DNA of 64,000 nt from Salvator merianae. Its lineage: Eukaryota > Chordata > Lepidosauria > Squamata > Teiidae. The position numbers were made by a program, and so were the translations under genes. Every line of letters starts with the position of its first letter. The stretch's first letter is position 1. Positions 46,746 to 58,789 of the stretch are shown piece by piece. The notes beneath the pieces are model-generated. The model did not search any database, was not told where the DNA came from, and saw only the letters and a list, made by a program, of their open reading frames with translations. The DNA lies in contig QVOM02000023.1 of assembly GCA_003586115.2 (NCBI GenBank), positions 3,220,284 to 3,284,283 on the forward strand. Direction: 5' to 3'.

Positions 46746-46984
46746 ACAGCAGCTAAGAACTTCAACCCAGGTGCTCACTGCGTGCTGATGAGATCTCTTG
46801 TCTATTTGTGGACAGTTGCTTTTAATGTAGATTTTATTCCTGTCTTTGGTGGGTGGATCTTACACGTTCTTTGCAATGCTTACATTACTTTGCAAACCAC
46901 CCCAGAATTTTCTTAAGGGGTGGTGGTATAGAATTCTTGTAAAAAAACCAATAATAATAGATGAGACGTTTTCCCAGGCCAAGA

Positions 46985-47200
46985 AATCTACCATGCAGTG
47001 GTAGAGCACCTGACTGTGCTTTTTAGTGCTTTATCTTGAAGACCAGTCCAGATATAGGCAGCGGAAGAGCAGGAAACATTACCGTCTTTGATACAGAAAT
47101 GACTGGCTATGCCGTCTTCCGGGGATCAATCCTGTGACCCTCTGATTTCCAGGCAATTGCTTTGCTACTGAGCTACAGCTGTCTCTCATCTTGGACCAGG
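46985..47200. repeat. tRNA-derived SINE fragments, facing
   Basis: Plus strand: gcagtggtagagcacctgac (A-box-like). Minus strand: gtagctcagtagcaaagcaa and a B-box-like ggattgatccc (from 47130-47190). This is the tRNA-headed SINE class repeated at 57230-57505. Confidence 0.6.
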
Positions 47201-47239
47201 TACAATAGAGAGCCCAGCTGTAGAGCAACCCTTTAAGTA

Positions 47240-47835
47240 AAGAGCATAAGAACGTAAGAGGAGTCCTGCTGGATCAGGCCATGGCCCATCTAGTCCAGCA
47301 TCCTATCCACACAGTGGCCCACCAGTTGCTTCTGGGCATCTCAAGAAGAAGACAAAAGCAAAACCTTCACCTGCTCTCGACTCCCTGCAATTGGCCCTTA
47401 GAGACCTCCTGCCCGTCTCTGCAACCTGGAGGTGGTACCTGGGCATCCATTCTAGTAGCCATTGATACACCTGTCCTCCATGAATCTGTCCAACCCTTTC
47501 TTAAAGCTATCCAGGCTGATTGCTGTCACCACCTCTTCCAGTAGGAAATTCCACAGACCGACGACCCGCTGGGTGAAAAAATACTTCCCCTTGTCAGTCC
47601 TAACTTACTCTCCTACCCATCAGCTTCAGAGAGTGCCCCCTGGTCCTAGTGTTGTGTGACAGAGAAATATTTTTTCTCTATCCACCTTTTCCACCCCATA
47701 CACGATTTTATATACTTCAGTCAGGTCCCCTCTTAAACGCCATTTTTCAAGGCTGAAGAGGCCAAGGCGTTGCAGCCTGATTTTGTCAGGAAGATGGTTC
47801 AGCCTCTTGATTCTTGGATAGTTCTGTAGCATTTA
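47240..47835 (-). repeat. CR1 LINE 3' part (ORF2 end plus tail)
   Basis: Minus-strand reading gives HLPDKIRLQRLGLFSLEKWR and RGDLTEVYKIVYGVEKVDRE, then the ORF2 end and tail. It is 5'-truncated and broken by frameshifts. It is the longest minus-strand CR1 copy in the window. Confidence 0.92.
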
Positions 47836-49539
47836 AACGCCCCTCTTCACTGCAATAATCTAAAACCTAACCCTGTACAACACGATAGGATCTGTGGACC
47901 GGTATGGGTGGTTATTCTCAGGATGTCATCAGAATATAACTTCCTTTTTCTTCAATCCCTGGGCCACCCTGGGAAATGGGAATGTGGAGTTCAGTAGCAG
48001 CTGTAAGCAAAAAGATGTAGATAAGGGCACCCTTGAGTCATTTGTGAATCCTGTTGACTCTGTGGGCACACCTCTGCACAAAAATCAGGGGTGTGCAAAA
48101 CACTGTTTTGTGTGTTCAGAATGGCCACGCCTCTCTTACATTAAGCTGCCATGCTTTTCTTACACCTGGAACACTCGCCCCTAAAACAAAGGGAACATTT
48201 ACCTCATCTCACCTTGCTCTTGGTTGCCTCTTCTGGTTTTCTTTGGACTCCCTTTTCATGCACTGGACCACAGAAAGACACTATTGGCAACGTCCATTGT
48301 GTGGTGTGAGGCGATTTTGGACCTGTCAGGGCTTCCGTCAGTTCCTGCCAGGCTTTTATAAACAGTTACATCTCCCAGGAGCCCAGTGGCAAGGAATGAT
48401 GGGAGCAACATTTGGAGGACTAGATTCAGCACACCCGGGACCTGTTCATCCATCCACCCATCCGTACACGTTCTGCAGTTTTTACAGAAACAGTGTGATC
48501 TCATGGAGGCGGGTGACAGAAAACAAGCACATGAAAACACTATAGAAAACAGCCCAGAGTCTAAAAAACCAAGTCTGTGTCACAAAGCTAGGCACAGGAT
48601 ACAACAAAGGCACCTAGTAGCTGCCCGAGAGAATTTTAACCCACTCAGAGCTCTGTAGAACTGGAGAGATCATCATTCTTAGTGACTGCTAATTATTCTC
48701 CCGGTATCACTTACCAGCCTGTGAGTGGATTACTCAACCCCACAAAGCCCTATACGTACGATAGCAGATGTCTAGGAGGAGGCTGGTGTGTGTCTTTGTG
48801 TGAGAGTGTGTGTGTGTCCGTCCCCACGCGCATGCGTCCATGCCAACTGCCAAGAATTCAGCATGGCGGCTTTCAGAAACAGATTATAGTGATAAAGGTG
48901 GCTGACGGCGTAGGAGGACAGCTGGCGTTTCTCACCCAAGGAAAGGCCGGAGGCAACCTCACACATGATTTTGCATCAGCTGAGAAGTGCTGGACGGATA
49001 CGGGCAAAAGAGGGGAAAGGAAAAGGAAAGCAGAGGAAAAGGCTGCAGGTGGACAACTTCGGGTTCTGTCCCTCACATCAGGATAGGAATAAAGACCTTG
49101 GACTGGGAGTGGGGTTTCCTTTCTGTTTTTTAATCTTGTCCTTGTTTAGGGGTGGTTGCTTTGTTTTTTTCTTTTTAGCAAACTTTCCCCGGGATTTATA
49201 AAGACATGCTGTTTTTTAAGTCGATAGGCATTTATCTGATAGGGCGTTCCATGAGATGGGGTTTTCTTGATTGGAGATGCTAGAGAAGCACAGAGAACAG
49301 GTACGAACTCTGTGGGCGAAGCAATGTTTCCAGAACTGGATGCCCTGTAGATTGTTTAGACTGGTGGAGATGAAAATGGTTGTGTTGACTCTGGCTGATG
49401 GGAGATGGAGGACAGTATGGGAATTTCTACATGTTTTGTGGAGTCTGATTCTGAACCTGTGACGTCAGACAGGGAGATACTGTCTATCTCTGGCCGTTGG
49501 ATGCCAAAGTCATGTGTCTGGGACCCAAATGTACCACTT

Positions 49540-49650
49540 AAGAACATAAGAATATAAGAGGAGCCCTGCTGGATCAGGCCACAGCCCATCTAGTCCAGCA
49601 TCCCATCTCACACAGTGGCCCACCAGTTGCTTCTGGGCATCTCAAGCAGA
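49540..49650 (-). repeat. CR1 LINE tail, short
   Basis: aagaacataagaatataaga, then ggagccctgctggatcaggc and cttctgggcatctcaagcag, where it stops. Confidence 0.85.
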
Positions 49651-49727
49651 ATAGTCAACCTTTGTAATCTTAGCAGTAGAGGAACCTAGTGGAAAGCAAA
49701 CTGACCCAAATTCAATCTACACAATAA

Positions 49728-50230
49728 GAAGAGGAGCCTTGCTAGATCAGGCCACAGCCCATCTAGTCCAGCATCCAGTCTCACACAGTGGCCCACCAGT
49801 TGCTTCTGGGCATCTCAAGCAGAAGACAAAGGCAGAACCTTCACCTGCTTTCAACTCCCTGCCAATGGCCTTTAGAGGCCTCCTGCCTGTCTCTCCATCC
49901 TGGAGGAAGTACCTAGGCATCCATTCTAGTAGCCACTGATAGACCTGTCCTCCATGAATTAAGAGAAGCCCTGCTGGATCAAGCCATAGCATATCTAGCC
50001 CAGCATCCTATCTTGCAACGTGGTCCACCGATTGCTTCTGGGCATCTCAAGCAGAAGACGAAGGCAAAACCTTCACATGCTCTCCACTCCCTGCAAAGGG
50101 CCTTTGGAGGGATCCTGCCTTTCTCTCCAACATGGAGGCAGTCCCTGGGCTTCCATTCTAGTACACCTGTCCACTATGAATTTGGTAACCTTTTCTTAAA
50201 GCTATCCAGGCTGTTTGCTGCCACCACTTG
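49728..50230 (-). repeat. CR1 LINE tails in tandem (two copies)
   Basis: Copy 1 at about 49728-49952 and copy 2 at about 49955-50230 are joined at tccatgaattaagagaagcc, the reverse of the junction seen at 32961 and 42851. Copy 2 continues into the ORF2 end. Confidence 0.87.
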
Positions 50231-50729
50231 GAGGTGCCAGTATTGACTGTGAAATTATACCTTGCAGAGTCTGAGAAGGCACTGTCCTATGTCGAGTGGT
50301 GCTGAAAAAAGACCACAGTCATGGCTGGTTGTTGTTTTGCATGAGATGGAAATGGTCCTTTTCTCTGGAAGAGAACAGGTGTCCTTTGCCTGCTAAACAT
50401 GGTGTGTGTGTGGGAGGGGAGGATGTTGTCAGGATCAGACTGTTGAAGAACCATTGCTCAACCCACATACCTCCTCTGTTATTGCCTTCTGTTCAGCTCT
50501 CCCCAGGTAGCTGCTATTTCCATATTCGAAAAGTTATTTCCAGTTCCAGGTGGGTTGGGCTGCAATATGTGTTCAGTTAGGAAACCAAACTGCACAAACA
50601 GAGCAAAGGGGTAAAAATTTGATTCCCACTGAATACAGAGCTGAATTTTTAAAGGATCCCACCCAACCAACATCTGTCTTGGTGAATTCTGTATACAAGA
50701 TCAGCTAGCCCATTCAGACCCCATAATGT

Positions 50730-51275
50730 CCTTGACAGTGGTCTTTTTTTTATTGTTATTGTTTTATTTAAGACATATAAAATTGACATTAAGTTCAGAA
50801 ATTCATACACTAGTATTTTTTATTACTGACTTCCTTCTCCTTCCAAAGTTTCTTTTGTTTCATGTTTCTCGCCCCTCTTGATCACTTTCAGTTCTTTTCT
50901 TCTTCCAATTGTCTTCTTTCCTCATCATTCTTCAAATCCAGCAATCAAAAGTCTACTTTCCAATTCTTGCAGAAAATCGATAAAGGTCTTCCAGTTTCTA
51001 TAAAACCTATCAACTGTCTTATTTCTCAATCAGTTCGCCAGTTCGTCCATCTCTGCAAGATTCATCATTTTGACCAACCAATCATCCACCGTTGGTATTT
51101 TGTCCCCTTTCCATTTCTGTGCATATACAATTCTAGCTGCGGTTACCATATTTTGCATTAAAATATTAACACCATCAAACTTATTTTCTATTATCCCTAA
51201 TAAATAAAGTTCTGTCTTAAAAGGAATGTTAATCTTTAAGATTTTTTGCATAACCGTAAATATTCTTGACAACTG
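50730..51275 (-). repeat. L1-like LINE ORF2 end and 3' UTR
   Basis: The minus strand reads KILKINIPFKTELYLLGIIE, then MVTAARIVYAQKWKGDKIPT and VDDWLVKMMNLAEMDELAN, the conserved C-terminal block of squamate/vertebrate L1 ORF2. 5'-truncated. Confidence 0.85.
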
Positions 51276-52469
51276 GTCTATGATGGTGGGGCGAATGGGT
51301 ACTGGAGTCCAAGATGGCCGTGCTGATCAGGGATGATGGGAGATGTAGTCCAGATGGTCTGGAGGGCCATTGTGCACCAGACAATCAAGGTGGCACAGAT
51401 AGTTGGAATGCTGGGAGTTGTAGTTTGGGAACATTTATGAGAGATGCCTGTCCTCTGTAAAAGGAGACACTTGGCCATCCTTTTACCCTGGTGGAGGGAA
51501 ATCGCGATGGAAGTTAATGATTTGAGGAAGATGCAGCACTTAATTCCCTTCGCTGCAGGGGCCAAATTTGTCATGCTGCATTGAGCAGGGAATTTATGGG
51601 GAGGCTGGAGTCAATTCTCTGTCGCTTCCTCTTTGCAAAGAGCCATCAACAGGGCGGTGGAAAATCGGAGCATTAAAGCAACCAAAGCAGACGGCCAGCT
51701 GAGAGGGTTAACGGGTCGCCTTTGGCAATGCCCAGTTCCTTGAAGCACCCAGCACTCTGGAAAAAAACAATTTCCTCTGCCTTTTGCGGCTTCGGTGGCT
51801 CTCGTTTTTAGATTTCTGCTAAAAAAAGGAGAGCCCTCCATATTACATCTTTTCTGCGCGAGCAGAGATTCTTGACACAAAGGCATTGCATTCTTACAAA
51901 AAAAGGGAGAAGCAATTGAATTCCTGTTTCTCTGTTCTTTATCTGTGTCCTAAATTTTTGCTTGAAATCTTCTCTTTGCCGTAAGATATATATTCCTTTT
52001 TTTTTTTTCCCATCCAAGCTTATCAGACGCAATTCTGAAGCCGGTGTATTAGGCCGATGTCTCGTGGCCTTCAGATATTTTTGAACGTAACCTTTTTTTT
52101 CCAAGTACTTTTTAATGTAAATTGCTTTTAATGGTTCTTTGCTATTGGGATTTTAACGGTGTTAATCATTATGATTTTGGGATGTGAAGGTTGGTTTGGT
52201 TTTGTGAATTGCCTGCATACCTTTGGCAAAGGGCAGATATATAAACATAATTAATTAATTAATTAATTAATACAATAATTCCCACCAGCTTTGATCCCTG
52301 TGCAGTCTATGGCTTATGGTCGCGTACAGTCATCCCTTAAAATATGTGAGATTATCTGAAGGAATGCCTTCTCCCACAAAGACCTGCCCAAATACTGAGA
52401 CATCAAGGGAAAGGCTTTCATGTAGTTGCTCCTTTCTCAGAGGTACAAGGGCAGGGACATGCATGAGGG

Positions 52470-52745
52470 CCTTTTCAGTGGTGGCCCGCAGACCTTGAAA
52501 CAGCCTCCCTCTGGAGGTTCACCAGGCGTCAATATTATATGTTTTTCAGACAGTGTCTAGTTAAAACATACTTCTTTATGCAGCCTTTGAAGTTTAGCGT
52601 CCTCCGGGAGGTTTATATTTTAAATATAGTTTAGGTATATACTATATATTTATTATCTTTTTACTGTTGTGACCCACTCTGGGATCTTTTGGAGAAGAGT
52701 GGGATATAATTCTTAAATGGAAATAAATGAAATAATAAATAAAGG
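52470..52745 (+). repeat. L2-like LINE 3' end
   Basis: gggccttttcagtggtggcc, then gaaacagcctccctctggag, and a tail gacccactctgggatctttt with aaataaatgaaataataaat. Confidence 0.65.
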
Positions 52746-52804
52746 CTGATGTGTTTTTGTGTATCCATGAGCAGTTCTGATGTCCCTTTCCTATGTTTGG
52801 CTCT

Positions 52805-52985
52805 CTTTCGGTGCAGCAGTTAAGAGCACTAGACTAGACCTCAGGGATCCCTCAGTTCGAATCCCCACTCTGCCACAGAAGGTCACTGGGTCTTCCCAGA
52901 GATGGGCCAAATAGCCTCACGGTCTTGTAACTGACTTGGGAAACGCAAAGAAATTCCAGAGCGGAACCCCTAAGATGGTGGGATG
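52805..52985 (+). repeat. Sauria-type tRNA-derived SINE
   Basis: tRNA head cagcagttaagagcactaga (A box) and cagttcgaatccccactctg (B box) followed by the body ggtcactgggtcttcccaga. This is the clearest Sauria SINE head in the window. Confidence 0.8.
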
Positions 52986-52999
52986 ACCACAGGTCATCT

Positions 53000-53810
53000 C
53001 TGCTGGAGCTCCTACTGCCAACTTATTGCCAAATACATTTATGCACTTTTCAATCATAAAGGCAAGGCCGAGGCTAAAATTCTTATTTTTATTTTGCTTT
53101 ATTTATTTGCTTTTTGATTTACAGATCCATTCCATAAAAATGTTTCATTTCTTACTCATAATACATTATTTTATTGACCCTCCCTCCTTCATCACCCTGC
53201 ATCTGTTTATCAACCATGTTTTATTTTGGAACAACAGGGACAATGCTTCAAATTCTTTATCTATGATTTCTCTGCCATTTTCTTTGGTTTAATATATTCT
53301 ATTACCACAGACCATCTCAATTTTCCTGTCATTAATACTTTTTTGCCCTCTATACAATCCACCGTGTTCATTTAAAATTTCAAACTTTGTTTGATCTGCA
53401 ACATAATGAATCCAATTCTGTATTTTCCATTTGGAGGAATCTTTCCATCCTCATACAATCACAACATTCTTTTATCTTCAAATTTAAGATTTAAGATTTA
53501 TTCCTTCCAATGTTGCCCACAGGCACCTTTCTCTATTCCACGTTATCTTATGTTCACTTATCTTGTCAATTTCTTTTGTTATCTCTTTGCAAAAGCTCTG
53601 TATCCTTTCACATTCCCACCGTAGATGTAAATATAACCCTTTCTGTTTGGGAGGAAAGCTCTTGATGTCTGGACCTTCCATACTTTCAAATCCATTTTCT
53701 CTCAAGACGGAAGGATAAAAGTTAAAGGATGCCAACAAAGAAAACTCACGAGGACAAAACTTGCACATCCCCGGTTTGGGGCCCAAAGTCAAGTGATCTT
53801 CTGGGGAAAG
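53000..53810 (-). repeat. L1-like LINE ORF2 fragment
   Basis: The minus strand reads LYLHLRWECERIQSFCKEIT and KEIDKISEHKITWN, matching the Trp-Cys block of L1 ORF2 C termini. Frames are broken and the AT-rich remainder is consistent with more of the same element. Confidence 0.75.
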
Positions 53811-54049
53811 TTGATGGAGGAGTAGTGAGAAACTTATTTTCTAGCTTCCTTGTTATTTGTGAATTTTGATAATTCCACCACTGAGTAATGAGGGACGGCT
53901 ATATTTGTGCTGTTCTTACACCCTGCTTCCGTTTCTGCAACCTTTTCAGGGGTTTATGCATTTTGTGTGTAAACACCACCTTCCTTCTTCCAAAGAACTT
54001 GAGTTAGCAAGCATGATAGCTTTTGCCTTCGTTTTATCCTTAGGATAAA

Positions 54050-54155
54050 AGGCAATGGATGAACCAAGGTCAACCATTGAATTGCTATGGTGCAAGAGGA
54101 GCTTAAACTCTGGTATTCCAGGTCCTAATCGGGCACTCTAACCACTACAGGATGC
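54050..54155 (-). repeat. Sauria-type SINE head, reverse
   Basis: Minus strand: gtagtggttagagtgcccga (A box), then gacctggaataccagagttt. The plus-strand text is cactctaaccactacaggat. Confidence 0.7.
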
Positions 54156-54704
54156 TACACTACAATGATGGAAAAGCAAAGCAGGAGTCCTGTAGGATTG
54201 CAATGGGCAGTCCGAATGCAACAGATTCTGGGTGGGTCAACCTACTAGTATAAGCTGCTGAAAGGAAGATTTCCTAATATGGTGGACTCTGCTGCAGTGG
54301 GGTCTGAGTACGTCCGGTTATGCCTGCCTGTGGCCTTTTTAAGAAATGCATTCCCTGAGGAATCTGGTTGCTTCGACTTCCAGAGTGCACCTGCACAAAC
54401 TCCAAAGGAAACGGGACGAGTTAGGGTGACGTGCGCTAGCCACGGTTTCTGCCACTGCAACTCTGCATGTTGTGGTAGAATCAGCGTCCTGAAAATCTGC
54501 TTCAGCTCGTCTGGCTCCATCTAGGCTGCTCGTATCTTGATCAGCGGGGCCTACACCCCGTGGTGCTGGTGGGTGGAAGACGAGGCCCTTTAAAGGCAGT
54601 GGAAACAGGGTGAATAGTGGTATCCGCTATTAGGTGTGGTGGGCCACTATTCCCTTTGTCCTTATAAAGGCAGCTGTCCGTGGTCCTGACGCTGCCTGTG
54701 ACTC

Positions 54705-55565
54705 AATGATTGTTGTTGTTCAGTCATTCAGTTGCGTCAGACTCTTGATGACCCCGTGGGCCACAGCACACCAGGGCCTTCTGTCCTCTGCTGTCTCTTG
54801 AAGTTTGCCCAAGCTCATGTTCGTTGCCTCCATGACACCATCAATGCATCTCATCCTCTGCCAAACCCCTTCTCCTTTGGCCTTCCATCTTTCCTAGCAT
54901 CAGGGTCTTTTCCAACGAGTCCTGTCTTCTCATTATGTGGTCAAAGTATTTACGCTTCAGTTTCAGTATTTCATCTTCAGGGTTGATTTCCTTAACTTCT
55001 GACTGATTTAATCTCCTTGCAGTCCACGGGACGCTCAAAAGTCTCCTCCAGCACCACAATTCAAAAGGGTCAATTCTTTGGCACTCAGCCTTCCTTATGG
55101 TCCAACACTCACAGCCATACCTTACTATTGGGCAAACCACTGCTTTGACTACACAGACCTTTGTCAGCAAAGTGATGTCTCTGCTTGTTAATATGCTGTC
55201 CAGGTTTGCCCTAGCTTTTCTCCCAAGGAGCAAGCGTCTTTTAATTTCACAGCTGCAGTCGCCGTCTGCAGTGGTCTCTGAGCCCAAGAAAATAACATCT
55301 GACTCTGCTTCCATTCCTTCCCCCTCTATTTGCCTGGGAGCGATGGAACTGGATGCCACGATCTTCGGGGTTTTTAAATGTTGAGCTTCAAGCCAGTTTT
55401 TGCCCTCTCCTCTTTCACCCTCACCAAGAGACTCCTTATTTCCTCTTCCCTTTCTGCCATCAGAGCGGTCTCGTCTGCGTAACTGAGGCCGTTGGCATTT
55501 CTCCCGGCAATCTTAATTCCCGCTCTACAATACCCTGCCGTATCCCCCTCCCCTCTTGAGCAAGA
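54705..55565 (-). mobile_element. BovB (RTE-clade) LINE, 5'-truncated and frameshifted
   Basis: The minus strand encodes AGIKIAGRNANGLSYADETA (reverse transcriptase YADD motif decayed to YADE), then after a frameshift at about 55340-55385 IFLGSETTADGDCSCEIKRR, LLLGRKARANLDSILTSRDI and WCWRRLLSVPWTARRLNQSE, ending in the RRRRG-type tail. The 3' end is at about 54705 (tgttgttgttcagtcattca on plus). BovB is abundant in squamates and ruminants and is a textbook case of horizontal transfer. This copy cannot be active. Confidence 0.92.
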
Positions 55566-56159
55566 CGGCGAAGGATCGAGCGTCAGTATGAGATGACTCG
55601 GCCCGCTGCCTCCATCTGCTTGGCAGGAGATAAAGGCGCTGAGCCAGCCCGCCTGGCTTCTTACTGCAGGTTGAGCCTCTGCCATTTCAGAGACAATTAA
55701 GATCATCCTCTTGTGGCAGAGAGGCTGCTAGTTACCCTTGGAAACAGCCGCAGAAGGACTGGTGCTTCCAGCACAGCCAGGCAGAGCTCTGTGCCTTTGC
55801 ACGGAGGAGGAGATGCGACGTTTTCTGAGCATTCGGGTTGCAGACCAACCAGCTGGTGTGTTTTAAGAGGGGAATTCTTTCCCTCTTGGCCGGTGCCGCA
55901 GCGAAGAACAAGCTCTGGCCATCTGCTTTGCTTCTCCTTTCAAAGCCATGCTGAGACCGTTCCTGCCATCGAGACTAGTGAAGGATGGTCAATGCCAGCT
56001 GAGGCCAATACTGGTTCTTCCCTCCCAACAATATACATGTGGGAAGCACATATAAATAGTTGACCCTGGTATAACATGGGTTTGGGCAGGACACCTTTAT
56101 TTCTTCACCGTCGGTCAACGGTGACTTCCTTTGTACAGTATAATGCAATCTTGGGTTTG

Positions 56160-56475
56160 CTTGCTTCCTTGCTCGATGCCATCTAGTGATGGCAACTAGA
56201 CGCCAACTGACTCCAGTTGGACTAGTTGGACTAGACTCCAACTAGTCACCAACTGACTCTTGGTGACCATCTGGGCTGACTGCCTCCAAACTGACCGACC
56301 GGTCTTCTATGATCTTTCTTAGGTCTGCCAGGAAGGTTTTCATTGTGGTCATCATTGAGTTTATCCACCTATTAGCTGGCCATTCTCTTCTTCTTCCCCT
56401 TTCTACTTTCTCTAGCATTACCGTGTTTTCCAGGGGGTTTGGTCTTCTCATTCTGTGCCTAACATATGACATAGG
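56160..56475 (-). repeat. RTE-like LINE C-terminal fragment, second family
   Basis: The minus strand reads MSYVRHRMRRPNPLENTVML and EKVERGRRREWPANRWINSM, then TFLADLRKIIEDRS. It is parallel to, but distinct from, the BovB tail nearby. The 3' end carries small overlapping repeats of the type ccaactgactc and gttggactag. Confidence 0.65.
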
Positions 56476-56499
56476 ACCGACGAGGTATTTCTTTCACCC

Positions 56500-56735
56500 A
56501 GGTATATCAAAGGCTGCTAGAATGGATGCCTAGGTACCACCTCCAGGCTGGAGAGACAGGCTGGAGGCCCTTAAAGGCCATTTGTGGGGAATTGAGAGCA
56601 GGGAAAGGTTTTGTCTTTGTCTTCTGCCTGAGATGCCCAGAAGCAAATGGTGGGACACTGTGTGAGTCGGGATGCTGGACTAGATGGGCCGTGGCCTGAT
56701 CCAGCAGGGCTCCTCTGATGTTCTTATGTCAGTTT
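56500..56735 (+). repeat. CR1 LINE tail
   Basis: ggtatatcaaaggctgctag, then ctgcctgagatgcccagaag and cctgatccagcagggctcct, ending tgatgttcttatgt. One tail copy. Confidence 0.88.
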
Positions 56736-57221
56736 AAGTCTCATCATTTGTGCTTCTAAGGAACATTGAGTCTTGGTTTTAGGGGTTTTATATTTTTAAA
56801 AGATTTTTAATTAATGGCTTTCATGCGTGGCTGTAAGTAGTCCAGAGAACTTTGGTTACTTGGTGGCTATATAGGTTTAGTAATAAATAGAAATACATAA
56901 ATGAATGAATGAATCCTGGAAACTTTCAAGAAGGGGAAAGCGCAAGTGTCCAAATGCCATTTGTCAGTGTGGTATCCAGAATGCAGCTGAAACCTCTCTC
57001 GCAGTTAGGTTGCTTCTGGTACTGGTCAATCATCTGGTGAACCCAAAATGGCCGACTTCTGTCCGTGTTTTTGGTCTGTTGGAAGAGTAGTGACTGATGC
57101 AGAAATGGCGCAGAGTGAGTAGCTCTTTCCCCTCCATGCCTATATGGAGGGAGTGTCTGAGTATTTGCTGCTGTTGAGTATCACTGACATGGCCAACTCC
57201 TGGTTGTTTGCAGGGGCCCCT

Positions 57222-57505
57222 CCATGGGCTCCTCTATGCAGTTTTCTTGGCAGAGATACAGGAGTGGTTTGCCATTGCCTATTTCCAAGAGAGTCTGGGG
57301 ATCAAACCTGCAACCCTCTGCTTTCCAGGCTGTTTGCTCCACCACTGAGCTGCAGCCCCTCCCAGACACCATAGGCCCCTCTATGCAGTTTTCTTGGCAG
57401 AGATACAGAAGTGGTTTGCCATTCCCTACTTCTGGGGAGAGGCTGGGGATCGAACCGACAACCCTCTGCTTTCCAGTCAGCTTGCTCTACCACTGAGCTG
57501 AGCAT
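57222..57505 (-). repeat. Tandem pair of tRNA-derived SINEs
   Basis: Copies at about 57232-57360 and 57378-57505 share cagttttcttggcagagata and caaccctctgctttccag. On the minus strand each carries gctcagtggtggagcaaac or gctcagtggtagagcaagc (A box) and B-box-like ggttcgatcccc or ggtttgatcccc. The two are about 85-90 percent alike by eye. They are SINEs, not tRNA genes. Confidence 0.8.
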
Positions 57506-58789
57506 TTGCAGCCATCCCAGTAAGACTTTCTCAGGGCTTACAGGGAAATTGCTCCCAGAAGTGGCTATGGAGTCTCAGGGACTGATCGAAGGGCTGGCAA
57601 TTTGGACACAGGGTCCCTGGTGTTCCCAAGCAGGCATGTCTTCTACATGCAATCTTACGTTGGCAGGCCACGTCTCTCCTCTGCAGTGCCGTTGAAGTAT
57701 GTTGATAATCTGGGCCTCCACAGTTACCTGAAGCCCCAGTTTTCCGAAGTGGCCATTTCTTGTGCAATACAGTTTCGTGCTGCAAAGTGGTTTTGTGGAA
57801 ATCCAACTTCCATGTTCCACAAGGGATGATTACCTCTCCGTAGCCCTATTTGATGGTCTAATAGGCTTAATTTCCCTACAAAAGGCCACCTAGGAATACT
57901 CTCTTCCTTATTAAAAAGCGGCTCCAAGCCTCTCCTGGGCTATCTGTGTACGTGGGTTAAATGCTATTAAAATGAAACAGAACCGGAAACAGGGCTGCCA
58001 TTGCAGCTTTTGCAGAAAATGGAAAAATGGTCTCCCAAATCTTCCTACCCGATCAAATGGTTGTCTGCAGAGGAGGCCAGGTCAGATCTGAAAGAATTTG
58101 CAACCCCACTCTCTGACTGCTTGGGAGCACTTTGGTAATCTCTGCCTATTTCTTTAAGCTGATTGCGTTTTTACTTTTAATAGAAGCACCTCTGTGCAGT
58201 ATATAGATAGAGATAGATGTTCGGCGAGTGAGTGAGAGACGGCGCTAGCAAAGCTGTACGCAGAGAAATCCCTTCTGGTGCTTTTTTTCCAACCTCCCAG
58301 TTTGTTCTTTAACACTTCCTCTTGGATGTTAAACTCTGGAGTTTTGTAAGGATCCCGGAAATGGTTGGCAAGATGGGATCAGGGTCCATATGCAGCTAGC
58401 CGGTTGCATATAGAAGCCCATAAGCAGGTTGTGAGCAAAATAATCTGCCTTTCTGTGGCCATTTCTGCACTTACTTCTCTATGGTTTGGACTGTCTGCGG
58501 GTTGCTGCTGGTTCAGACCAACACCTGCCCTGGCCCTAAAATTCATGCAAGCGTCAAGGCCAGCTTACATGGGATCCAAAGGACTAGGAACTTCTGTTCT
58601 TAGTTTCGGAAGCACCAGGGGACCTGTTTCGGAGGCATGCTTTGGTGCATTGCCAAAATGGGTCCTCCAGTAGTCCTGAATGTGCAGGTCATCAGGTCTA
58701 CTGGCAATTCTGATCAGCTCGCCTCCCCCCACTAGAATTATGCTCTGTAAATATCACAGTTGGTTAACAAGAAGATCTTACTTTAGGAT

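Noticed and set aside
46985..47200. Possible tRNA gene
   Set aside because: A- and B-box-like motifs are present but no cloverleaf with a full acceptor stem; wording matches SINE heads elsewhere in the window.
49271..49462. Repeated tail wording taken for a CRISPR-like or clustered repeat array along the window
   Set aside because: Repeated blocks are 200-bp LINE tails or a 41-bp intronic minisatellite in a vertebrate genome; there are no unique spacers between short palindromic repeats.
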